Shown one piece after another: positions 16,092 to 22,731 of a stretch of 64,000 nt of DNA. The notes under the pieces were generated by a model. That model saw only the letters and a list, made by a program, of their open reading frames with translations. It ran no database searches and had not been told where the DNA came from. Both the position numbers and the translations under genes were made by a program. The stretch comes from SLSG01 sp964477035 (GTDB taxonomy: Bacteria; Bacteroidota; Bacteroidia; Bacteroidales; UBA7960). The first letter of the stretch is position 1. Each line of letters opens with the position of its first letter. The stretch lies in NCBI GenBank assembly GCA_964477035.1, contig CAYZCW010000006.1, forward strand, positions 121,356 through 185,355. The letters run 5' to 3'.

Positions 16092-16826
16092 TCACCCTCT
16101 CTGCCTGACCGCCTCAAACAGCACCACGCCTGTGGCCACAGACACGTTCAATGAGCCGATACGGCCTTTCATGGGAATGGACACGATCCCATCGGCCATT
16201 TTGCGCACCGCCGGACTGATCCCTTTGTCCTCCGCTCCCATAACGATGGCCAGGGGGGCGGTCAGGTCGGCCTGGTAGATGGTCTGCGGGCCTTTTTCGT
16301 CGCAGGCGAGCACCCTCAGGCCGCACTCTTTCAAAAACGCGATGCTTTCCGGGATGCTGGACTCCTTGCAGACGGGCATGCTGGTCAGGGCCCCGGAGGA
16401 GGCCTTGATGGCCTCGGCATTCACCGGCGCCATGCCCCTGGCGGGAATGACCAGCGCATGGGCTCCGGCACATTCGGCCGAACGGGCCAGGGCCCCCAGG
16501 TTGCGCACGTCGGTGATGCCGTCGAGCAGCACCAGCAAAGGGGTTTCTCCCCCTTCGAATAGGGCCGGCAGCAGGGCATGCAGGGGCTGGTATTCGATCA
16601 GGGACCCGAAGGCGATCACGCCCTGGTGGTTGAGCCGTGTGACCCGGTTGAGCTTCTCTGCGGGCACCATCTGGAACGGGACCTTGTTTTGCCGGATCAG
16701 CTGAAACAGCTTTTGAAAGTTCTCTCCGCCGAGTCCCTTCTGCAGGAGCACTTTTTCCAGCGGCTCGCCTTTGAGCAGGGCCTCCATGACCGGCCTGATT
16801 CCGAATAGGTGCTGTTCTGCAGCCAT
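16092..16826 (-). CDS. rlmB: 23S rRNA (guanosine-2'-O)-methyltransferase RlmB-like (SpoU family)
   Basis: A 244-residue SPOUT methyltransferase that methylates the ribose of a 23S rRNA guanosine (G2251 in E. coli). The N-terminal substrate-binding domain (about 1-75, starting HLFGIRPVMEAL) precedes the knotted catalytic domain with its three motifs: NLGALARSAECAGA, IVMGAEDKGISP and IPMKGRIGSLNVSVATGV. The last contains the family Asn and Ser. Length and motifs fit RlmB rather than TrmH. The start at 16826 is where family similarity begins. A near match to the -7 consensus, GACCTTTG, lies at 16880-16887. Confidence 0.9.
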   Translation of the reverse strand: MAAEQHLFGIRPVMEALLKGEPLEKVLLQKGLGGENFQKLFQLIRQNKVPFQMVPAEKLNRVTRLNHQGVIAFGSLIEYQPLHALLPALFEGGETPLLVLLDGITDVRNLGALARSAECAGAHALVIPARGMAPVNAEAIKASSGALTSMPVCKESSIPESIAFLKECGLRVLACDEKGPQTIYQADLTAPLAIVMGAEDKGISPAVRKMADGIVSIPMKGRIGSLNVSVATGVVLFEAVRQRG

Positions 16827-16918
16827 GGGTTTCGCGCAATTGGTTTGGCGGGTCGCCCCAAGGCGGTCCGCATGATCTGCAAAGGTCGCAAAAAAAATGC
16901 AGCTCCCGGCAGGCCACC

Positions 16919-17605
16919 TCAATTTATCCGCCAGTCGACCGGTTCTTCCCCCTGCCTTTCCAGGATCTGGTTGGCCTTGGAAAAGTGGCGGCAGCCGAAA
17001 AAGCCTCTGGCAGCACTCAGGGGGGAAGGGTGGGGCGCTCTGAGCACATGGTGCCTGCCGGTATCGATGAGCGACTGCTTGGCCTGGGCGTAGGCACCCC
17101 AGAGGAGGAATACAAGCCCGTCCTTTTGTTCGGAGAGGGCCCGGATGGCGGCGTCCGTAAACTGTTCCCAGCCCTTGTTCTGATGGGATCCGGCCTGGTG
17201 GGCCCGGACCGTCAGGGTGGCGTTCAGCAGCAGGACCCCTTGCCTGGCCCAGGACTCCAGGTTGCCGTGCGGGGGCATGGGGATGCCCAGGTCGTCCCCG
17301 AGTTCCCGGAAAATATTCTGGAGGGAGGGCGGTTTGGGTATGCCGCGGTTTACCGAGAAGCACAACCCATGTGCCTGTCCGGGTCCATGGTAAGGATCCT
17401 GCCCGAGCAGGACCACTTTGACCTGTTCGAAGGGGGTGTGGTTAAAGGCCGAAAAGATCAGGGACCCCGGAGGGAAGATCCGGTGCTTTTTCTTTTCCTC
17501 CAGGAGGAATTCCTTCAGCCTGGCAAAATAGGGGGCCTGAAATTCGGCACCAAGGATCTTTTTCCAGCTTTCTTCCATTCGGGGGTTCACGTTGGACGCG
17601 GTCAT
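16919..17605 (-). CDS. ung: Uracil-DNA glycosylase (family 1)
   Basis: Removes uracil from DNA in base-excision repair. The 228-residue protein has the catalytic water-activating loop GQDPYHG (D70), the uracil-recognition segment LLLNATLTV, LWG, and the DNA-intercalation loop HPSPLSA (H192). All catalytic residues of family 1 are present and length is normal. It lies 92 bases before rlmB and 69 after the Mur-ligase gene on the same strand. Confidence 0.97.
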   Translation of the reverse strand: MTASNVNPRMEESWKKILGAEFQAPYFARLKEFLLEEKKKHRIFPPGSLIFSAFNHTPFEQVKVVLLGQDPYHGPGQAHGLCFSVNRGIPKPPSLQNIFRELGDDLGIPMPPHGNLESWARQGVLLLNATLTVRAHQAGSHQNKGWEQFTDAAIRALSEQKDGLVFLLWGAYAQAKQSLIDTGRHHVLRAPHPSPLSAARGFFGCRHFSKANQILERQGEEPVDWRIN

Positions 17606-17674
17606 GATAAGGGGTGTTTGATGCTGCCTCCTGGCGGGCCGGGGACCCAGGCCGGATCTGAATGGCCGACCACT

Positions 17675-19054
17675 TCATGATCCCGGCTTCGCCTGTTGGT
17701 CGATGCGGTCAGTCAAAGCCTTAAAATCCAGCCCGGCAAAATCTCCCGAGCTCATCATCAGCAACACGGTGCCCGGCCTCAGCTCTCCGGAAAGGGCCTC
17801 ATGCAAGGCTTTCGCATTGCTGTATACCTGCAGATCCGGCCGGTTAAAGGCCCCGCTGATGGCTTCCGGGTCGAGCTCCGGCAAACGCTTCATGTGCAAG
17901 GCATGGGGGCTGAAAAAAACCAGGGCCGTGTCGGCCTGGTCCATGCTGCAGCGGTACTGTCCGAGGAAGTCCTTGTTGAGGCTGCTGAAAGTATGCAACT
18001 CCATGCAGGCCACCAGCCTCTTTTCAGGGAAGAACTCCCTGACGGCTCCGATGGTGGCCTTCAGTTTGGAGGGTGCGTGGGCGAAATCCCGGAACAGGGT
18101 GATGTCGTTGTTGCGGTGCATTTTTTCCAGCCGGTTGCTGGCGCCCCGGAAGGAGCCGATGGCATCGAGAAAGTCCGCGGCGGGAAGTCCCATTTGCCCG
18201 CAGACCAGGCGGGCTCCCTCCAGGTTGTACAGGTTGTGTTTCCCAAACACCTGCACGGGGTACTCCCTGCCCTCATGACGCACCACAGGCAGTCCCTTTT
18301 TAAGGGTATAGTCCGGCAGGGAATAGGGTACGGGCCGTATCCCGTCCGGCAGGCTTTCTTCGCAGAGGGCACGAAGGACCGGATCGGCCTGACACCAGAT
18401 CAGGGTTCCCCCGGGCCGTATGGTTTGAATGAAGGTTCTGAACTGTTCCAGGTAGGATTCAAAACTTGGGAACACGTTGATATGGTCCCAGGCGATGCCG
18501 CTCAAAAGGGCGATGTGCGGCTTGTACAGGTGGAACTTGGGCCTGCGGTCGATCGGGGAACTCAGGTACTCGTCACCCTCCAGAACCATCCATGGGGCCT
18601 CCCCGCTGAGGCGGACCATCACTTCGAAGCCTTCAAGCTGGGCGCCGACCATGAAATCCGACCGGATGCCGCTTCGGTCGAGGGCATGGAGGATCATGGC
18701 CGTGATGGTGGTCTTGCCGTGGCTGCCCCCGACCACCACCCGGGTTTTTTCTTTGGACTGTTCATAAAGGAACTCGGGGTAGGAGAAAACCCTCAACCCG
18801 AGCTCCCTGGCCCTGGCCAGCTCGGGATTGTCTTCCCGGGCGTGCATGCCCAGGATGACGGCATCCAGGCCGGAATGAACTTTTTCAGGAAACCAGCCGT
18901 TTGCTTCAGGCAGCAGTCCGTATTTTTTCAGCCGGTCCCTGCTGGGGTTCACGATTTCGTCGTCCGAGCCGCTGACCCGGGCGCCTTTTTTATGCAGGGC
19001 AATGGCCAGGTTGTGCATGGCGCTGCCCCCGATGGCGATGAAATGAACATTCAT
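17675..19054 (-). CDS. Mur ligase family protein, Mpl-like
   Basis: A 459-residue cytoplasmic ligase resembling Mpl, which joins recycled L-Ala-gamma-D-Glu-mDAP tripeptide to UDP-MurNAc. The N-terminal Rossmann domain starts NVHFIAIGGSAMHNLA, the ATP loop is GGSHGKTT (109-116), and EGDEYLSSPIDRRPKF gives the Mur-ligase Mg-binding Glu and the Mpl-like acceptor region. The C-terminal domain contains DFAHAPSKLKATI, as in Mpl, where MurC has a different sequence. MurC is an alternative, but the EGDEY and DFAHAP features favour Mpl. The start at 19054 begins the Rossmann strand; a near-consensus TATCTTTA lies at 19081-19088. Confidence 0.85.
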   Translation of the reverse strand: MNVHFIAIGGSAMHNLAIALHKKGARVSGSDDEIVNPSRDRLKKYGLLPEANGWFPEKVHSGLDAVILGMHAREDNPELARARELGLRVFSYPEFLYEQSKEKTRVVVGGSHGKTTITAMILHALDRSGIRSDFMVGAQLEGFEVMVRLSGEAPWMVLEGDEYLSSPIDRRPKFHLYKPHIALLSGIAWDHINVFPSFESYLEQFRTFIQTIRPGGTLIWCQADPVLRALCEESLPDGIRPVPYSLPDYTLKKGLPVVRHEGREYPVQVFGKHNLYNLEGARLVCGQMGLPAADFLDAIGSFRGASNRLEKMHRNNDITLFRDFAHAPSKLKATIGAVREFFPEKRLVACMELHTFSSLNKDFLGQYRCSMDQADTALVFFSPHALHMKRLPELDPEAISGAFNRPDLQVYSNAKALHEALSGELRPGTVLLMMSSGDFAGLDFKALTDRIDQQAKPGS

Positions 19055-19154
19055 GAGTGGATGCCCCTGTTGATTGCGGGTAAAGATAGGGGTTTTTGGC
19101 CATCGCCCATGGGAAGATGCGGGCTTTTTACGGCGACATGAAGCCAATCTTTAG

Positions 19155-19162
19155 TAGTTTTG
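19155..19162 (+). promoter_or_regulatory. Candidate -7 box (TAGTTTTG) for the MBL-fold gene
   Basis: TAnnTTTG match 46 bases before the ATG at 19209, followed by an AT-rich leader. A T-run at 19125-19129 lies upstream. Confidence 0.45.
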
Positions 19163-19208
19163 TACTGTTAATAAAGGTGTAAATAATAAATTAGGTGTAT
19201 TAATAGAT

Positions 19209-20057
19209 ATGAAAGTTTTCTCGGTGGTAGCTGATTACTGGAAAATGGATGGGGGCGCCTGCTTCGGGGTGGTGCCCAAGACTGTTTGGGGCAAGCACGT
19301 CCCATCCGACGAAAACAACAAGATACGGATTGCCACCCGCTGCATGCTGGTGGATACGGGCGACCGGCTGATCCTGTTCGATACGGGCATGGGCGATAAG
19401 CAAAGCGACAAATTTTTCAGCTATTATCAACTGTTCGGAAACGAAAGCCTGGAGCGCTCTTTCGAAGGGCTCGGTTATTCTTTCGATCAGGTCACGGACG
19501 TGGTCTTCACACACCTGCACTTCGATCATGTGGGGGGTGCACTGCGGTGGGCCGGGGACGGCAAACCCCCTGAACCGGTATTCCCCCATGCCACCCATTA
19601 TGTTTCCCGGGAACAATGGGAGTGGGCCATGAATCCCAACCCCAGGGAGAAGGCTTCTTTTTTCCCGGAGAATTACCTGCCCCTGTATGAAAGCGGCCGC
19701 CTGGAACTGATCCACGGGGAAGGATCTTTCTGCGACGGGGTCTACCTGAGCCTCAAGCACGGCCATACGCGGGGTCAAATCATTCCCATCGTGGATTACA
19801 AGGGACGCAAGGTGGTGTTTACGGCCGATTTCATTGCCGCCCTGCTCAACATCCCCCTGGCCTATGTGCCGGCCTTCGATATAGAACCACTGACTTCCAT
19901 GAAGGAAAAGGAGGCGTTTTACCGGGAGGCCCTGGAGAACGATTACGTGCTGTTCTTTCAGCATGATTTTGACAACGAGTGCTGCACCTTGCAGAACACG
20001 CCGAAAGGGGTCCGTGCCGGGGAGGTGTTCCGGCTGAAGGACATGCCGGGCCGTTGA
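19209..20057 (+). CDS. MBL-fold metallo-hydrolase
   Basis: A 282-residue cytoplasmic protein (no signal peptide) of the metallo-beta-lactamase superfamily. The metal-binding motif THLHFDHVGG is at 101-110. Other likely ligands are the His of LKHGHTRGQ and the Asp of VFTADFI. The overall pattern, with LVDTGDRLILFDTGMG before the motif, is that of lactonase-like or glyoxalase II-like MBL proteins; a quorum-quenching lactonase is one possibility. The substrate is unknown. It stands alone, divergent from the Mpl-like gene and followed by cysH after 87 bases. Confidence 0.87.
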   Translation: MKVFSVVADYWKMDGGACFGVVPKTVWGKHVPSDENNKIRIATRCMLVDTGDRLILFDTGMGDKQSDKFFSYYQLFGNESLERSFEGLGYSFDQVTDVVFTHLHFDHVGGALRWAGDGKPPEPVFPHATHYVSREQWEWAMNPNPREKASFFPENYLPLYESGRLELIHGEGSFCDGVYLSLKHGHTRGQIIPIVDYKGRKVVFTADFIAALLNIPLAYVPAFDIEPLTSMKEKEAFYREALENDYVLFFQHDFDNECCTLQNTPKGVRAGEVFRLKDMPGR

Positions 20058-20077
20058 CCGGCCCGTACCGGCGTTCT

Positions 20078-20117
20078 CTGGCCTGTGTGATACAGGGATA
20101 AGGAGTCCGCAGGCCAG
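20078..20117 (+). other. Inverted repeat in the cysH leader
   Basis: CTGGCCTG (20078-20085) is perfectly complementary to CAGGCCAG (20110-20117), separated by 24 bases, between the MBL stop and the cysH ATG. No T-run follows. It could be an mRNA structure or an operator; I do not recognise a known riboswitch. Confidence 0.35.
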
Positions 20118-20144
20118 GGTCCTGGGAAGACCAGTGTTTCACCA

Positions 20145-20870
20145 ATGAACCAACCCATGCAGGAAATCATTGACAATTACAACAAACGCTTCGCCGCAGC
20201 CCCTCCCGTGGAAATCCTCTCCGCCCTGGCGGGGGCGCATCCGGGAAAGATGGTGTTTTCAAGCAGCCTGGGCGCGGAAGACCAGGTCATCACCCACCTG
20301 CTCGCCGGCCTCGGCCTGGGCGGGGCGGTCTTTACCCTGGATACCGGGAGGCTCTTTCCCGAAACCTATGACCTGATGGAGAAAACCAATGCCCGCTACG
20401 GGCTGTCGATCCGGGTCTTTTTCCCGGATTCGGAAAGGGTGGAGGAGATGGTCGGCCAAAAGGGGGTGAACCTCTTCTACCACAGCATTGAAAACCGCAA
20501 ACTGTGTTGCCACATCCGCAAGACCGAGCCCTTGCGCCGGGCCCTGAAGGGGCAGGAGGTCTGGATCACCGGCCTGCGCCGGGAGCAGTCACCCACCCGC
20601 AGAGACCTGCAATTGTTCGGGTGGGACGAGACCCATGGCATCATCAAGGTCAACCCCTTGCTGGAGTGGCGCGAGAAACAGGTCTGGGATTTCATCCGGG
20701 AGCATCAGGTTCCCTATAACCCCCTGCATGACGAAGGATTTCCCAGCATTGGCTGCCAGCCATGCACCCGTGCGGTGCAGCCCGGGGAAGATGTGCGGGC
20801 CGGGCGCTGGTGGTGGGAGAATCCCGACAGCAGGGAGTGCGGCCTGCATGTGGGCGGAGGCGGCTCCTAG
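20145..20870 (+). CDS. cysH: Adenylyl-sulfate (APS) reductase, CysH family
   Basis: Reduces activated sulfate to sulfite in assimilatory sulfate reduction. The 241-residue protein has the PAPS-reductase fold, with SSSLGAEDQVI near the N-terminus and LDTGRLFPET. The paired cysteines CC (121-122) and CxxC (204-207) bind a 4Fe-4S cluster and indicate an APS reductase rather than a PAPS reductase. The catalytic Cys is in ECGLHV (C232), near the C-terminus. No cysD, cysN or sulfite reductase genes are adjacent. Its TAG stop shares the palindrome CTAG with the stop of the convergent SDR gene. Confidence 0.93.
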   Translation: MNQPMQEIIDNYNKRFAAAPPVEILSALAGAHPGKMVFSSSLGAEDQVITHLLAGLGLGGAVFTLDTGRLFPETYDLMEKTNARYGLSIRVFFPDSERVEEMVGQKGVNLFYHSIENRKLCCHIRKTEPLRRALKGQEVWITGLRREQSPTRRDLQLFGWDETHGIIKVNPLLEWREKQVWDFIREHQVPYNPLHDEGFPSIGCQPCTRAVQPGEDVRAGRWWWENPDSRECGLHVGGGGS

Positions 20871-21658
20871 GCGTCCTTGGGCGGAATCAGGTCGTTTTGC
20901 AGGGTGGTGCCCCCGTCCACCTTGATGATGGACCCCGTGATCCAGGAAGCCTCATCCGACAGCAGAAAAGAGGCCATGGAGGCGATGTCCTCCGGCCGGC
21001 CGATCCGCCCCAAAGGATAGCGTGACGGGGCCTTTTCAATCATTTCCAGGTAAGAGGGTTCGTCCTCGAAGACCTTGTTGTCGAGGTGGAGGGGCGTTTT
21101 GACCAGCCCCGGGTTGATGGCGTTCACCCGGATGCCGTAAGGGCCCAGGTCGCCGGCCAGGTATTCCGTCAGCATATCGAGTCCCGCCTTGGACACCGAA
21201 TAGGCCACGCTCGTGCCGGGTGATTTGGAGGCGATCGAGGAGATGTTCACCACCGAGGCGTTCCCTGCCTTTTTTAACAATGGGAGCAGGGCCTTCACCA
21301 GGTAGAACGGCCCGCTCAGGTTGATGCCCAGGATGCGGTCCCAGCGTTCGTTATCGGTGGCTTCCATGCCGCCCCAGGCCACGATGCCGGCATTGTTGAC
21401 CAGGGCGTGCAGGATGCCGTGGCGGGATTCCAGCTCCCGGGCCACGCGGCGGCATTCGTCCGGGTCGGAGACATCGCCCGTCATGAATTCCAGCCTGCCT
21501 TCCAGTTCGGGGTGCAGGGTGAGGGCCCGGTCGATCTTTTCCCGGCTGCGGCTCAGGGAAACGACCCGGTGGGAACCCTCCCGGATCAGGCGGCCGGCGA
21601 TGGCCAGCCCGATGCCGGAGCTTCCGCCCGTGATCAGCGCAATTCTTTCAGCTTGCAT
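20867..21658 (-). CDS. Short-chain dehydrogenase/reductase (SDR)
   Basis: A 263-residue classical SDR. The cofactor loop is TGGSSGIGLA (10-19), NNAG is about 89-92, the catalytic Ser is in VVNISSIAS and the catalytic YxxxK is YSVSK. The tail VDGGTTLQ is typical of FabG-like family members that end with a substrate cap. Substrate is unknown. The start at 21658 was chosen because it leads directly into the first beta strand. An imperfect -7 box (CATCTTTG, 21680-21687) with TTTG at 21708-21711 and 20-base spacing lies upstream. It shares four bases with cysH, tail to tail. Confidence 0.9.
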   Translation of the reverse strand: MQAERIALITGGSSGIGLAIAGRLIREGSHRVVSLSRSREKIDRALTLHPELEGRLEFMTGDVSDPDECRRVARELESRHGILHALVNNAGIVAWGGMEATDNERWDRILGINLSGPFYLVKALLPLLKKAGNASVVNISSIASKSPGTSVAYSVSKAGLDMLTEYLAGDLGPYGIRVNAINPGLVKTPLHLDNKVFEDEPSYLEMIEKAPSRYPLGRIGRPEDIASMASFLLSDEASWITGSIIKVDGGTTLQNDLIPPKDA

Positions 21659-21679
21659 AAGCGTTTGTATTGATCCGCA

Positions 21680-21711
21680 CAAAGATGCTTTTTTTCTGTC
21701 AGCAAAACAAA
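21680..21711 (-). promoter_or_regulatory. Candidate promoter of the SDR gene with both elements
   Basis: TTTG (21708-21711), a 20-base spacer and CATCTTTG (21680-21687, one mismatch to TAnnTTTG). Spacing fits the Bacteroidota -33/-7 pattern. Confidence 0.4.
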
Positions 21712-21750
21712 GCCGGTGGGTAGATGTTTTATCTTTATCCTAAAGACAAC

Positions 21751-21794
21751 GGGCAGGGTGCAATCCCTTCGGTGCACATACCGGCAGCCTGTCC
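21751..21794 (+). other. Structured 5' leader of the DUF3078 gene
   Basis: GGGCAGG (21751-21757) can pair with CCTGTCC (21788-21794), enclosing GTGCA (21758-21762) paired with TGCAC (21773-21777). It lies between a TATCTTTA near-promoter (21730-21737) and the ATG at 21821. It does not fit a riboswitch class that I know. Confidence 0.35.
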
Positions 21795-21820
21795 GACGAA
21801 CCCATTAATCATTGTTCATC

Positions 21821-22723
21821 ATGAAACGAACCATCATCCTTTTATTGCTGCCCTTCGCCCTGATGCAGGGGGCCTTTGCCAAAACCCCGGAGGACCCTGA
21901 GAGCCCGTGGACCACGTCCGGTTTTTTCAGCCAGCAGCTCAACCAGGTCAGTTTTTCCCACTGGGCTGCCGGGGGAGAGTCCAGCCTGTCTTCCACCAGC
22001 CTGCTGACCCTGGGGGCCAACTACAAACAGGACCGCATTCACTGGGAAAACAAACTGGAGCTGGCCTTCGGCATCATGAAGACGGAAGACGCCCCCACCC
22101 GCAAGAACCAGGACCTGATCGACCTGGTCTCCAAGCTCGGCAGGGAGGTGGCGCCCCGTCTGAGCACCACGGCCCTGCTGAACTTCAAATCGCAGTTTGC
22201 CCAGGGGTTCAATTATCCCAACGACAGCGTGGCGGTATCGCGTTTCATGGCTCCCGGCTACCTGATTCTGTCGGCCGGCCTGGATTACAAACCCTGGGAG
22301 TTTCTTTCCGTTTTTGTGTCTCCGGCCACCGGGAAAATCACTTTTGTCAGGGACCAGTCACTGGCGGACCAGGGGGCCTTCGGGGTGAGGCCCGGGGAGA
22401 ACAGCCGGTCGGAATTCGGGGCCATGCTCCGGCTGGCATTTGAAAAGGAAGTCTTTGAGAACGTGGGGCTCAGCTCCAAACTGGAGCTGTTCAACAACCT
22501 CACCGATGAGAACCGTTCCAACCGCAAGAACACGGACGTGAACTGGCAGACCACCATCAACATGAAGGTGAACCGTTTCATCACCGCCAGCATCCTGCTG
22601 CACATGATCTACGACCACGACATCCCCATCCCTGTCGGGGAGACACCCCAGGGTGATACCGTCTACGGTCCGCGTCTGCAAGTGCAGCAAATGCTGGGGG
22701 TGGGACTCTCCTACAGCTTCTGA
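21821..22723 (+). CDS. DUF3078 domain-containing protein (probable outer-membrane barrel)
   Basis: A 300-residue exported protein with signal peptide about 1-20 (cleavage near AFAKTPE). The mature N-terminus WTTSGFFSQQLNQVSFSHWAAGGESS is spread over residues 30-55 and is the DUF3078 hallmark. The rest alternates aromatic and polar residues (GANYKQDRIHWENKLELAFG) and ends LGVGLSYSF with a terminal Phe, as expected for an outer-membrane beta barrel. The family is common in Bacteroidota and its function is unknown. It converges on the glutamine synthetase gene, 8 bases from it. The start at 21821 gives the signal peptide. Confidence 0.88.
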   Translation: MKRTIILLLLPFALMQGAFAKTPEDPESPWTTSGFFSQQLNQVSFSHWAAGGESSLSSTSLLTLGANYKQDRIHWENKLELAFGIMKTEDAPTRKNQDLIDLVSKLGREVAPRLSTTALLNFKSQFAQGFNYPNDSVAVSRFMAPGYLILSAGLDYKPWEFLSVFVSPATGKITFVRDQSLADQGAFGVRPGENSRSEFGAMLRLAFEKEVFENVGLSSKLELFNNLTDENRSNRKNTDVNWQTTINMKVNRFITASILLHMIYDHDIPIPVGETPQGDTVYGPRLQVQQMLGVGLSYSF

Positions 22724-22731
22724 GTCCCTTC

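Noticed and set aside
20130..20147. Possible parS-like half site (TGTTTCAC) before cysH
   Set aside because: Only one half matches the palindrome TGTTTCACGTGAAACA; the other half does not. No full parS was seen near parAB either.
21738..21820. Cobalamin riboswitch before the DUF3078 gene
   Set aside because: A short piece resembles part of the cobalamin core, but the GCCACTG box and the surrounding helices are missing and the gene is not a cobalamin transporter.
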